Positions 17,671 to 26,889 of a DNA stretch of 64,000 nt are shown piece by piece. Every line of letters starts with the position of its first letter. Position 1 is the stretch's first letter. Under the pieces are notes generated by a model that worked only from the letters and a program-made list of their open reading frames with translations, made no database searches and was not told the DNA's origin. The stretch is taken from assembly GCF_003236175.1 (NCBI RefSeq), contig NZ_QKTW01000028.1, positions 62,001 through 126,000 on the forward strand. Reading direction: 5' to 3'. The stretch is from Taibaiella soli (GTDB lineage: Bacteria; Bacteroidota; Bacteroidia; Chitinophagales; Chitinophagaceae). Position numbers and translations under genes: made by a program.

Positions 17671-17952
17671 CAAAATCTCCCTATGAGAACTTTCCACATG
17701 TTGTTTAAAATCCCCATACCATTGCTGCCAATCACCCTGGCCCATCGTACCGGAAAGGCTTTTTTCGTAATCCTGTAACGATTTAAAGCCGGCCTCAAGG
17801 ATCAGCCGGTAAGAATCACCTGTAAAATCAGACAGAACCCGCATGTCTGTCGCATCTGGCATCATTTTTTCTCCGGGCATATTGTCAAATAACTTCTTGA
17901 CATCTTTGAAATGGCCAAATTTCAGCTGGAAAATATCACGTACTATATACAT
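17656..17952 (-). CDS. Small ABM/NIPSNAP-like protein
   Basis: 98 residues starting MYIVRDIFQLKFGHFKDVKK. The pattern of a short beta strand, a helix around KKLFDNMPGE, then strands with MRVLSDFTGDSYRLILEAG and a helix SLQDYEKSL resembles the dimeric alpha-beta barrel (ABM/NIPSNAP-type) proteins, many of which bind small aromatics or haem. No catalytic residue can be named, and the assignment is a fold-level guess. Soluble and cytoplasmic. Its 3' end is duplicated in the downstream tandem repeat. The gene stands alone. Confidence 0.55.
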   Translation of the reverse strand: MYIVRDIFQLKFGHFKDVKKLFDNMPGEKMMPDATDMRVLSDFTGDSYRLILEAGFKSLQDYEKSLSGTMGQGDWQQWYGDFKQHVESSHREILKQVF

Positions 17953-18152
17953 GGCTTTCGTTTTTGTATGGTAAAATTACGATACATAAATATGTAGTTT
18001 TTATAATTTGTGTCGATAATCCCAACCTGATCCTCAAAGAAAAAACAACCTTTTACTTGTCAGAATGTTTTAGCAACCATGTTATTTGTGTATTTTTCCC
18101 CTTGAAAGGATATGCTATAAAATAAATTTTACCTAACAGAGTTATACTATAA

Positions 18153-21100
18153 GTGCAAAACCGTCAGAAGATACCCGGATTTAAAGTCCTTTTGTTTATA
18201 ATATTTTGTTTCGGACTCAGCTTTCAGGCTGGTCTGTTTTCTTATGCCCAAACTAAAAAGAAAACACCGGCCCCGGCTGCCAAAGCAACCGCAAAACCTG
18301 CCGACAGTGCCACAGTCGCTCGTCAACGGGTTTTGGATTCTACAAGACGTGTGCAGCAACATATGCTGGATAGCATGAAAACTGCCCGTACCCATTATTC
18401 AGATAGCGTCAAAGTTGTTCGTAAACACACCACCGACAGTCTCGCGACTGTTCGCAAATACCGGGAAAGCAAAAAATACCAGGATAGTGTCGCCCATGTT
18501 CGCCAGGCGAAAATCGATAAGATGCGTGCTTCCCAAAAGCAGTATTTCGATTCGTTGAAAGCTGTCCGCAAGAAAACGATGGATAGCACAATCGCCATTC
18601 GAAAACATGTAACTGATTCGGTCAAGAAAATTCAGCAGCACCGTACTGATAGTCTGGCAACGATCCGCAAATACAAGGAAAGTAAACGTTACCGAGATAG
18701 TACAAGTGTATCGCGCCAGCTGAAAATGGACAGTATGCGGGCGGTCCGAAAACATTTTACAGATAGTTCTATCGCTTCGCGTAAACACGTGATAGATAGT
18801 GCCAATAAGGTGCGTAAAGCTGCTACAGATAGCGTTACGGCCATTCGGAAACATTCGCTGGATAGCCTGAAGGCGATTCGCAAAGTAAAAACGGATAGTC
18901 TGGCCAAAGTAAAAGAGTCGCGGCTGAAAGATCAGAAAGCCCGGGAAAAGCTTCGTCAGGATAAGATGAAACTAGCCCTGGAGCTAAAGATTAAGAAACG
19001 ACATGAGGCCTGGAATAACGAGAAAATGCTGAAAAAGAAATGGTCATTGCCACGACAGGCCATTCAAAATACGTTCACCAGGTACAATTATTATTTTAAC
19101 GCAGATAAAAGGATGGACGAGGCGCTTGCCAATATGCAGCGGGCGAACCGAGAGAATCTTGACTCGATCATTGCATTGTTCCCGTTCGACCCCGACCGGG
19201 ACTCGACCAAGCTGGCCTCCGATATGGATAGTATTATCCGGAAGGTTTCGGTAGGTACTCAAATTCACGATCCGAGGACCAAATGGGGTGACGATCTGTA
19301 TTTATTGCTGGGTCAGGCGTACTTCTATAAGGGTAATTACGAAAATGCGATCACATCGTTCCGCTATACGGTTTCTATGTACGATCGTTTCAAGAAAAAG
19401 CCGACAGGATCAAAACCTGCTTCTAAGGAAACGCCATCCATATCTGAGGAAGAGAAAAAATCCATGCTGGATTTCATCAAGCACCGCTCGGTACACAACG
19501 AAGCGTTGCTTTGGCTGGCGCGAACGTACACGCAGGCCGGAAGGTTTGCTGATGCTGAATCAGTACTGGATCTGTTGGGCGCAGATAGCAAATTCCCTGA
19601 AGATATGCGTGGAAGGCTGGCGCTGGAAAACGCATTTCTCAGCCTGAAGCAAAAAAATATTCGCACAGCTAGTCAGCAGTTGCCAATTGTGGCGGCTGAT
19701 GATAATGTTCCATATTGGTTACGTCTGCGCGCTACGTACCTGAGCGGACAGCTGGCGCAAAAACAAAATGATTTCAACGGTGCCGCAGGTCATTTCAGAG
19801 ATGTGATCGATATGAATCCGAAGATTGAAATGGATTTCTATGCGCGTAAAAACCTTGCATACAGTCTGATGCTGGCGGGTGGTGATCAGAAGGAAGCCAT
19901 TGCCGCGCTGAAACGGATGCTTAATGATGGTAAATATGCTACCTATTATGAACAGGTGTATTTTATCCTCGGACAGTTATCGATCAATAGCAACAATACT
20001 AAAGACGCCCTGGTTTACCTGCAGAAAAGTATCAGTTCTCCGAAATCAACCCGGAAGCAAAAAGCACTTTCGTTTGCCTCTATGGGTGGCGTTTATTACA
20101 ACAGTGGTAACTATGAACTGGCGAAACTCTCGTACGATAGCGCTGCGATTCTTGGTGGCCGCGTACCGGATACAGCCATCGCGATAGCCGTTCGTCGCAG
20201 CAAAGCGCTAGATGAAGTAACTGGCCCGCTGCGTACTATTCATACACAAGATAGTTTGCTGGCATTGGGCTTGATGAGTGAGAAAGAACAGCATGCAGCG
20301 ATAAAAAAATACATCCGTCATCTTGAGCAGTTGAGAGCTGATAGTGCTTACCGCGCCGAAAACGGCGGATTAAACAGTGCGAATCTCACCGATGCGGGTA
20401 GCCTTGATAACAACGTATCCAGCTGGTATTTCTCCAATGCAGGTCAAATGCAGCAAGGACAAAATGATTTTAAACGAAAATGGGGTTCCAGACCGCTTGC
20501 CGACAACTGGCGTGTAAGTTCGCTCAGCGGATTTACCGGAGGTGGCAGCAATACTGCGAATTCGGGTAGCAATAATGGAGCCGAAGCCGGTAATTCTGTG
20601 GATTTGGATGAAAACGGTCTGCCTACGGAAGCCAGCCTTGTTGCTTTTATCCCGACTACCAAAGAAAAGCAGGATGAAGCAAGATTGCGGATTCAGCGCG
20701 GCTATATTGATCTGGCCAATGCTTATGTTCGTCAGCTGGAAGATTATCCCCGCGCTACCCAGACATTGGATACGCTGGAAAAGCGATTCCCGACTAATGA
20801 CCATAAAGCGCAGGCTTATTATCTCCGTTATCTGATAGCACTGCGTCAGAACCAGCTCGATAAAGCGCAGGAGTACAGTCAGAAACTGCAACAGGAATTC
20901 CCGTCGTCTCAGTATACTTCGTTGGTTCGCCCGTCCGAAGATTCAAAAACTGGTACGGAAGCCAAAGTGCCGGTTACCACTTTCTATAACGAAACATATG
21001 ATTTGATGCAGCGTCATGAATACACGCAAGTGATTCATAATTCAGATATGGCACGTCGTCAGTATGGTGATGTGCGCTATCAGCAACGTTTTACAATTCT

Positions 21101-21782
21101 GGAAGGCGAGGCGCTGGCAGCAACTGGTAATTATAACAAAGCAGACACGCTGATTTCCGATTATCTGAAAAACAATCCTTCCGATTCACTGAAAGATTGG
21201 GCAGAAGCGGTCATGAATTATATTACCAAAAACCGGCCGGTTCCAGTAAAAGATACTACGAAGGCTAGTGCTCCGGATATGTCACATCCGACGCCTCCGG
21301 AAATGCCGCCGCTTCCAAATTCCGCGACAACGAATAATACTAACAATCCGGCGCAGCCGAATCCGCCGTCACCAGGCGCAGATTCATCAAAAGCCGCCGC
21401 CGTGGAAATACCGGCAACCTATACATACAAGCCGTCAGAGGAGCATTATTTTGTGTTTGCCTTCAATAAAATGGAGCCGAGGGCAATGGGCGTAAAAGCT
21501 GGTTTGACAGATATGAACAGTATCAAATTCTCCGGCCTGGGGCTTTCTACTGGTTTGGAAATGCTTTCGGCACAATCGGGGATGGTGATTGTCAAGTCAT
21601 TCAAAGATCTGGCGCGTGCGAAGATTTATATGAATGCGCTGAAAACTTCACCGCAGGTATTAAGAGATTATAACGATGGGGAGTACAATGTCTTCCTTAT
21701 TTCTGCGAAAAACCTGCTGAAGCTCAAAGCCGATAAAAACCTTCCGGCTTACCTGGATTTCTATAAAAAACAATACAAATAG
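18153..21782 (+). CDS. porW: PorW/SprE-like TPR protein of the type IX secretion/gliding apparatus, with hendecad coiled coil
   Basis: 1209 residues from a GTG at 18153; no ATG exists before the signal sequence (FKVLLFIIFCFGLSFQAG, cleavage near SYAQ). Residues ~50-270 are a run of about sixteen 11-residue units of the form RKxxTDSLxxI, with two longer KYRESKKYQDS inserts, predicting a long coiled coil. From ~300 the protein resembles SprE/PorW: FTRYNYYFNADKRMDEAL, DPDRDSTKLASDMD, DDLYLLLGQAYFYKGNYENA, then many TPR-like repeats (~355-1050), a proline-rich linker, and a C-terminal domain with HYFVFAFNKMEP and a strand-helix region. SprE/PorW is a periplasmic lipoprotein linking T9SS parts. 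Here no lipobox cysteine is seen and the hendecad block makes it larger than the ~870-residue F. johnsoniae form I recall. The family call is by similarity from memory. Confidence 0.7.
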   Translation: MQNRQKIPGFKVLLFIIFCFGLSFQAGLFSYAQTKKKTPAPAAKATAKPADSATVARQRVLDSTRRVQQHMLDSMKTARTHYSDSVKVVRKHTTDSLATVRKYRESKKYQDSVAHVRQAKIDKMRASQKQYFDSLKAVRKKTMDSTIAIRKHVTDSVKKIQQHRTDSLATIRKYKESKRYRDSTSVSRQLKMDSMRAVRKHFTDSSIASRKHVIDSANKVRKAATDSVTAIRKHSLDSLKAIRKVKTDSLAKVKESRLKDQKAREKLRQDKMKLALELKIKKRHEAWNNEKMLKKKWSLPRQAIQNTFTRYNYYFNADKRMDEALANMQRANRENLDSIIALFPFDPDRDSTKLASDMDSIIRKVSVGTQIHDPRTKWGDDLYLLLGQAYFYKGNYENAITSFRYTVSMYDRFKKKPTGSKPASKETPSISEEEKKSMLDFIKHRSVHNEALLWLARTYTQAGRFADAESVLDLLGADSKFPEDMRGRLALENAFLSLKQKNIRTASQQLPIVAADDNVPYWLRLRATYLSGQLAQKQNDFNGAAGHFRDVIDMNPKIEMDFYARKNLAYSLMLAGGDQKEAIAALKRMLNDGKYATYYEQVYFILGQLSINSNNTKDALVYLQKSISSPKSTRKQKALSFASMGGVYYNSGNYELAKLSYDSAAILGGRVPDTAIAIAVRRSKALDEVTGPLRTIHTQDSLLALGLMSEKEQHAAIKKYIRHLEQLRADSAYRAENGGLNSANLTDAGSLDNNVSSWYFSNAGQMQQGQNDFKRKWGSRPLADNWRVSSLSGFTGGGSNTANSGSNNGAEAGNSVDLDENGLPTEASLVAFIPTTKEKQDEARLRIQRGYIDLANAYVRQLEDYPRATQTLDTLEKRFPTNDHKAQAYYLRYLIALRQNQLDKAQEYSQKLQQEFPSSQYTSLVRPSEDSKTGTEAKVPVTTFYNETYDLMQRHEYTQVIHNSDMARRQYGDVRYQQRFTILEGEALAATGNYNKADTLISDYLKNNPSDSLKDWAEAVMNYITKNRPVPVKDTTKASAPDMSHPTPPEMPPLPNSATTNNTNNPAQPNPPSPGADSSKAAAVEIPATYTYKPSEEHYFVFAFNKMEPRAMGVKAGLTDMNSIKFSGLGLSTGLEMLSAQSGMVIVKSFKDLARAKIYMNALKTSPQVLRDYNDGEYNVFLISAKNLLKLKADKNLPAYLDFYKKQYK

Positions 21783-21817
21783 AAAATCAAAAGCTAAAAG
21801 TGTAAAGTATAAGGCTG

Positions 21818-21863
21818 AAAGCTGCTCCTGCTGATCCAATGATTGGAAAACAGGAGCAGCTTT
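21818..21863 (+). terminator. Terminator after the PorW-like gene
   Basis: Arms AAAGCTGCTCCTG and CAGGAGCAGCTTT, separated by 20 bases, are followed by TTTGTTCATTTT. It lies 36 bases after the stop codon. Confidence 0.75.
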
Positions 21864-21872
21864 GTTCATTTT

Positions 21873-21935
21873 CGCCGTAGTTTCCTTAAGCCTTGAACTT
21901 TTGGTTACTTTTGTTTTAAGACAAAAAGTGACAGA
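21873..21935. repeat. Fragment of the dispersed CCTTGAACTTTTGGTTACTT repeat
   Basis: CGCCGTAGTTTCCTTAAGCC, then TTGAACTTTTGGTTACTTTT, then a hairpin partner ACAAAAAGTGAC. It matches the right part of the element at 31790-31855 and of the 12.0-12.8 kb copies. Confidence 0.7.
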
Positions 21936-22051
21936 TAACGAACAGCAATTCTCACACGAGCTATAGCGCTAAAGGACTATAATCAGTCCCAATAGCATGA
22001 TTTTCGTGATCTCTGAAAAAAATGGTAAATTAGGATAGACTAAAAAATTAC

Positions 22052-24310
22052 ATGCAAATAGTAACCTCCTCCTCATATAATCTCAACGAAGAAGAAGAAA
22101 AAAAACTCATTCTCCGGGAATACCGGGCATTGCTCCGCGTACTGAAAGCAAGACTCAAAAAAGGTGACAAAATATTGTTGCGTCATGCCTTTGAAATTGC
22201 TGTAGATGCGCATAAGGACATGCGCCGTAAATCAGGCGAACCTTATATTTTACATCCGCTCGCGGTTGCTAAAATAGTAGTAGAAGAAATTGGCCTTGGC
22301 GTGACCTCTGCTATTTGTGCGCTTTTGCACGATGTAGTAGAAGACACGGAGTTGACGCTGGAAGATATTAGTCGGGAATTTGGTACCAGTTATGCAAAGA
22401 TCATCGATGGTTTGACCAAGATTTCGAACGTAGTAGATCTTAAGGCGAATACAACCGTTCAGGCAGAAAACTTCCGTAAGATTCTGCTGACACTTGCCGA
22501 AGATCCGCGCGTAATTCTCATTAAGCTTGCTGATCGTTTGCATAATATGCGTACGCTCGATAGTATGAGCCGCGAAAAGCAACTGAAGATTTCTTCTGAA
22601 ACTACTTATATCTATTCGCCGTTGGCGCACCGCCTCGGTTTGTACGAAATCAAATCGGAGCTCGAAGATCTGGCGCTGAAATATACACAGCCTGAGATTT
22701 ACAACGAGATCACCACTGGTTTGAAAGATACCAAACGGGAGCGTACTCGTTATATCAACGAGTTTATCAAACCGATCAAAGATGAACTGCAGCAGCACGG
22801 ATTCAAGTTTGATATTTATGGACGCCCGAAAGCCATTCATTCCATCTGGAATAAAATGCGCACCAAGCACGTCGCTTTCGAAGAGGTGTATGATTTGTTT
22901 GCTATCCGCATTATCCTCGATTCAGATCAGGAGCACGAAAAGGAAGAATGTTGGAAAGTATATTCCATCATTACCAATTTTTACCGCCCGAGCACCGAGC
23001 GCCTGCGCGACTGGATCAGCGTACCGAAAGGGAATGGGTATGAAGCGTTGCACACAACCGTGATGGGCCCTGCTGGCCGATGGGTGGAAGTGCAGATACG
23101 TACCAAACGTATGAATGAAATTGCGGAAAAAGGTCTGGCGGCACACTGGAAGTATAAAGAAGGTTCTGACCAGAAACAGGAAAGTAAACTGGATAGCTGG
23201 CTGCAGCACTTACGTGATATGTTGAGCAGTCCGGAAACCGATACGCTCGACTTCCTGCAGAATTTCAAACTCGATCTTTTTACCGAAGAAATATATATCT
23301 ATACACCGAAAGGCGATATGCGTGTATTGCCGAAAAACGCGACAGCACTGGATTTCGCTTTCGATATTCACTCCGAATTGGGCGCCCGTTGTATTGGTGC
23401 TAAAGTAAATTACCGGTTGGTGCCTTTGAGTCATGTGCTAAAAAGCGGTGATCAGGTAGAAATTATTACATCGAGCAAACAAAAACCGACTGAAGACTGG
23501 CTTTCATTTGTTGCAACGGCAAAAGCAAAATCCAGAATCCGTTATTATCTCAAAGAAGAAAAAAGAAAGATCGGAGAAGATGGCAAGGCAATATTACAGC
23601 GCAAGCTGGAACATCTGAAAGTGCCGCTGTCCAACAATAATATCAATGAGCTGATTGCTTATTATAAAAAACCTTCGCAGCTGGATTTATTTTATGCAGT
23701 AGCGGTAGGCGCTTTGGACTTGAAAGATTTGAAAGACTTTACAGTCCACGGTGATAAACTGCAACAACCGGTAAAAGAAGTAAAACCAGAACTGGCTAAA
23801 AATGTGGTTTCTGAAGAAGAAATCATGAAGCAGAAACCTGCAAAAGGTGCGGAACTGATCATCTTTGGCGAAAGCTCGGATAAAATTCTGTACAAGCTGG
23901 CGCAATGTTGTCAGCCGATTCCGGGTGATGATGTGTTTGGTTTTATAACAACCGGTGAAGGACTAAAAATTCACCGTACAGATTGTCCGAACGCAGCGCA
24001 ATTGCTGGCTAATTATGGGCACAGGGTAGTGAAGACCAAATGGGCGAAGAACAAGGAGATTTCCTTCCTTACAGGTGTTCGTCTTACTGGTCTGGACGAT
24101 GTAGGTGTGATTCAGAAGATCACCAATGTTATTTCTGCCGATCTCAAAATGAATATGCGTTCTATCAGTATCGATACGAATAATGGTGTATTTGAAGGTA
24201 CGATTATGGTGTACGTGCATGACCGTGAAGAGCTGGACGTGCTTTGCGAACGACTGGAAAACCTGGAAGGCATCAACAAAGTAGAACGTCTGAAAACCGA
24301 AGTAGAATAA
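22052..24310 (+). CDS. rel: Bifunctional (p)ppGpp synthetase/hydrolase (Rel/SpoT family)
   Basis: 752 residues with the full long-RSH layout. The hydrolase domain has RHAFEIAVDAHKDMRRKSGEPYI, HPLAVAKI (H68) and HD at 93-94 in LLHDVVEDTE, so hydrolase residues are present. The synthetase region spans ~240-350, with GRPKAIHSIWNKM and DLFAIRIILD. TGS starts near 410 (YIYTPKGDMRVLPKNATALD), a helical/zinc-finger region holds CCQPIPGDDVFGF, and a C-terminal ACT domain lies at ~670-750. It makes and degrades the stringent-response alarmone under amino-acid limitation. The gene is followed after 34 bases by the M32 peptidase gene on the same strand, so a shared transcript is likely. Confidence 0.97.
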   Translation: MQIVTSSSYNLNEEEEKKLILREYRALLRVLKARLKKGDKILLRHAFEIAVDAHKDMRRKSGEPYILHPLAVAKIVVEEIGLGVTSAICALLHDVVEDTELTLEDISREFGTSYAKIIDGLTKISNVVDLKANTTVQAENFRKILLTLAEDPRVILIKLADRLHNMRTLDSMSREKQLKISSETTYIYSPLAHRLGLYEIKSELEDLALKYTQPEIYNEITTGLKDTKRERTRYINEFIKPIKDELQQHGFKFDIYGRPKAIHSIWNKMRTKHVAFEEVYDLFAIRIILDSDQEHEKEECWKVYSIITNFYRPSTERLRDWISVPKGNGYEALHTTVMGPAGRWVEVQIRTKRMNEIAEKGLAAHWKYKEGSDQKQESKLDSWLQHLRDMLSSPETDTLDFLQNFKLDLFTEEIYIYTPKGDMRVLPKNATALDFAFDIHSELGARCIGAKVNYRLVPLSHVLKSGDQVEIITSSKQKPTEDWLSFVATAKAKSRIRYYLKEEKRKIGEDGKAILQRKLEHLKVPLSNNNINELIAYYKKPSQLDLFYAVAVGALDLKDLKDFTVHGDKLQQPVKEVKPELAKNVVSEEEIMKQKPAKGAELIIFGESSDKILYKLAQCCQPIPGDDVFGFITTGEGLKIHRTDCPNAAQLLANYGHRVVKTKWAKNKEISFLTGVRLTGLDDVGVIQKITNVISADLKMNMRSISIDTNNGVFEGTIMVYVHDREELDVLCERLENLEGINKVERLKTEVE

Positions 24311-24344
24311 TCCTTATCAGTTAAAATCTAGAACTTAAGACTTA

Positions 24345-25847
24345 ATGAACACCACTGAACTGTACCAACAGTATAAAGAACAAACACAAAAAGCCGCCGA
24401 CCTGCAATATGCCTCAGCTGTACTTGGCTGGGATCAGGAGGTTTATATGCCGCAGAAAGGGTTTGGCGCGCGCGGCCGTCAACTCGCTACATTAGCGACA
24501 TTGGCACATGAAATGGTTACTTCTGGCACTTATGGTGATTTGCTGCGCGAATTATCGCAGCGAAATGATCTCAATGACGAACAGCAGAACAATATACGTC
24601 TGAGCCTGGAAGATTATGAGAAAAACGCTAAGCTGCCTACCGAATTTGTAGATAAAATCACGCAACAGACCAGTGCCAGCTATGACGCCTGGCTGCGTGC
24701 ACGTAAGGAAAACGATTATAGCATTTACGCACCGGAGCTGGAGAAGATGATTGCGCTGAAAAAGCAACAGGCGGAGCTTTACGGATATAAAGAACATCCT
24801 TATGATGCATTGCTGGATGAATATGAGAAAGGCGCAACGGTATCATTGCTGGATGGTGTTTTTGAAAAAGTGAAAGCAGAATTGCCAGGTCTTCTGAAGA
24901 AGATTGCGAATGCACCTCAAGTAGATGCTTCGTTTTTTCATCAGGAGTTTCTCAAAGATGCCCAATGGAATTTTTCGCTCGATGTGCTGCGCCAGATGGG
25001 ATACGATTTTGAAGCCGGCCGGCAGGATATTTCTGAACATCCGTTTACTACTTCTTTCGCTGCTACGGATGTGCGTGTGACTACGCGCGTGAATGAGCAA
25101 GATTATACGTCGTTGTTGTGGAGCAGTATTCATGAAGGCGGACATGCTTTGTACGAGCAGGGTTTGCCGGAATCTCAATACGGTCTGCCACTTGGCGCTG
25201 CAGCTTCATTAGCAGTCCATGAGTCGCAATCTCGTTTATGGGAAAACTGTGTAGGTCGTAGCCTTGATTTCTGGACGTTCTTTTATCCCAAGCTGAAAAC
25301 TTATTTCCCGCAGCAGTTAGAAAAAACATCAGTGCAGGATTTTTATAAAGGAATGAATCAGGTGAAATCTTCGCTGATCCGCACCGAAGCAGATGAAATC
25401 ACATACCATTTTCACGTATTGATCCGTTATGAAATAGAAAAAGCGCTGATTGGCGGAACGCTTTCGCCAAAGGATCTGAAAGAAACCTGGAACGATTATT
25501 ACGAAAAATACCTGGGCGTTCGTCCGAACGATGATAAGCACGGTGTATTACAAGATGTTCATTGGTGTCACGGTAGCTTCGGCTATTTCCCGACTTATTC
25601 TCTGGGCAGTTTTTATGCTGCGCAATATTTTGGACAGGCTGCAAACGTGATTCCGTCTTTGCACGAAGAGATTAAAAACGGTGTGACTGGAAATCTGCTG
25701 CATTGGTTAAGGGAAAATATTCACCAATATGGCCGTCGTTATACTTCTGAAGAATTATGTAAAAAAGTGACCGGCAAGGGCCTCGATTTTTCTGTGTTTA
25801 TGAATTACCTGCAACAAAAATACAGCGGCATTTATGCAATAGGATAA
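24345..25847 (+). CDS. M32 family carboxypeptidase (Taq-type)
   Basis: 500 residues. The zinc site HEGGH at 263-267 and the downstream HESQSRLWEN (E293) are diagnostic of thermostable carboxypeptidase Taq-type enzymes, as are IRTEADEITYHFHVLIRYE and DVHWCHGSFGYFPTYSLGS near the C-terminus. No signal peptide, so cytoplasmic; it trims C-terminal residues from peptides with broad specificity except proline. Length is normal for the family. The stop overlaps the next start by one base (TAATG), indicating translational coupling to the small membrane protein. Confidence 0.95.
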   Translation: MNTTELYQQYKEQTQKAADLQYASAVLGWDQEVYMPQKGFGARGRQLATLATLAHEMVTSGTYGDLLRELSQRNDLNDEQQNNIRLSLEDYEKNAKLPTEFVDKITQQTSASYDAWLRARKENDYSIYAPELEKMIALKKQQAELYGYKEHPYDALLDEYEKGATVSLLDGVFEKVKAELPGLLKKIANAPQVDASFFHQEFLKDAQWNFSLDVLRQMGYDFEAGRQDISEHPFTTSFAATDVRVTTRVNEQDYTSLLWSSIHEGGHALYEQGLPESQYGLPLGAAASLAVHESQSRLWENCVGRSLDFWTFFYPKLKTYFPQQLEKTSVQDFYKGMNQVKSSLIRTEADEITYHFHVLIRYEIEKALIGGTLSPKDLKETWNDYYEKYLGVRPNDDKHGVLQDVHWCHGSFGYFPTYSLGSFYAAQYFGQAANVIPSLHEEIKNGVTGNLLHWLRENIHQYGRRYTSEELCKKVTGKGLDFSVFMNYLQQKYSGIYAIG

Positions 25848-26341
25848 TGACACAGCTTGTACATTATTACATCGAACCACTGGATACGGAAGAGTTGGTT
25901 TTTCTGCAAAAAAAAGAGCTGGAAGACCGGACTTCACTGTATAAAGTGGTTCGTATTTTATTATTGCTGTGCTTTGTGATTCCTTTTATCGTGGCCTGGT
26001 TCCGCGCAGCCGACGGAGCTTCAAATCCTTTCTCTTACCTTACTTATTTTGTAGGCGTTATTGCTTTGCTGTTGCTTTCAGGAATAGGTGTGTATGCGTC
26101 TTACCACAGCAATCTGCAACAGGTGCGCAGAGATATTGCTCACCGTACTAAAACTATCGAACAAACGCATATCGCCCGCAAACAATACATGCCGCAAAAC
26201 AACACCTGGTATTTTTACCTTGATTCTCCCACACGTCTTAGCATTGAGGTCTCGCAGGATGATTATAACCGCTTTTCCGAGGGCGATGAATTGAATATTG
26301 AGTATACGACGTACTCAAAGCTGCACCTGGGGTATTTCTGA
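25847..26341 (+). CDS. Small two-helix membrane protein of unknown function
   Basis: 164 residues. A soluble start (MTQLVHYYIEPLDTEELVFL) is followed by two membrane helices (~45-63 and ~74-92), then a C-terminal soluble domain with NTWYFYLDSPTRLSIEVSQD and FSEGDELNIEYTTYSKLHLG. That tail resembles the beta-rich cytoplasmic domain of several bacterial two-helix membrane proteins, with a small soluble barrel after the helices, but I cannot name the family. Its start shares a base with the M32 stop codon, so it is probably co-expressed with Rel and M32. Confidence 0.75.
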   Translation: MTQLVHYYIEPLDTEELVFLQKKELEDRTSLYKVVRILLLLCFVIPFIVAWFRAADGASNPFSYLTYFVGVIALLLLSGIGVYASYHSNLQQVRRDIAHRTKTIEQTHIARKQYMPQNNTWYFYLDSPTRLSIEVSQDDYNRFSEGDELNIEYTTYSKLHLGYF

Positions 26342-26472
26342 CGAAGTCAAAATTCAAAAAGTGATATAAAAAGTTCTTTTCTCACAACGCTCACTATGAC
26401 ATGGTGGCTGATGGGAATAGGTACTGTGTGGAAAGTAGCCGCATGTATGTCTATAATGTCGACTAATTATTC

Positions 26473-26703
26473 GGTGTCCGCAATCAGAAGACAATGACAC
26501 CTTGATTGAGCAATAGTCCTTCAAATTGGGCTTCGAACCGTCATCCTCCTACTTTTTTTATGCCAAAAAAAGTAGGCAAAAAAGGGCAGTCTAAGCCAGA
26601 TCACTCCGTGGCTTAGACGGTCGCTCGATTGAGCTTCATTGCTACTGTGCTGCCCAGCTAAGGACCTTGAAATTGAACTCAATTTTAAATGTGTCATTGG
26701 CAC
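26473..26703 (-). repeat. MITE-like structured repeat, copy 1
   Basis: A core of 208 bp (26492-26699) is bounded by perfect 9-bp inverted termini CAATGACAC/GTGTCATTG. Inside lie a hairpin of ATCCTCCTACTTTTTTT and AAAAAAAGTAGG, and a perfect stem GTCTAAGCCA/TGGCTTAGAC with a 10-base loop. It matches 52548-52777 in the opposite orientation with the same core length. Homology runs a few bases beyond the termini; no clear target duplication was found. Confidence 0.85.
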
Positions 26704-26767
26704 GAAGGAGACAACTCACGAAATGAGTGTTCTTTTCTCGCAACGCTCATAACAGTGCAGCTTTTCT

Positions 26768-26830
26768 TTGTCATGCTGAGCGGAGACGAAGCATTGTGTT
26801 GTCGCTCTTCGTCTCCGCTCAGGGTGACAA
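26768..26830. repeat. REP-like inverted repeat, 24-bp arms
   Basis: Left arm TTGTCATGCTGAGCGGAGAC + GAAG and right arm CTTCGTCTCCGCTCAGGGTG + ACAA pair at 22 of 24 positions around a 15-base loop. Half-site relatives, CTTCGACTCCGCTCAGCATG, occur near 37899 and 28895. Confidence 0.8.
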
Positions 26831-26889
26831 ATGAGCGCATTGCACCGTTGTGCCGCTGCGAGAGAATTTAGTTTTTGACATTAACAAGC

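Larger units (their letters stand above)
26342..26889. other. Repeat-only gap between convergent genes
   Basis: It holds a short CAAAATTCAAAA word, the 208-bp inverted-repeat-bounded element and a long REP-like inverted repeat. No gene; a 60-codon minus-strand frame inside the element is repeat-derived. Confidence 0.6.

Noticed and set aside
26521-26703. 60-codon minus-strand frame similar to the plus-strand frame at 52394-52729
   Set aside because: Both lie in the 208-bp repeat; similarity is explained by the shared non-coding element and its hairpins.
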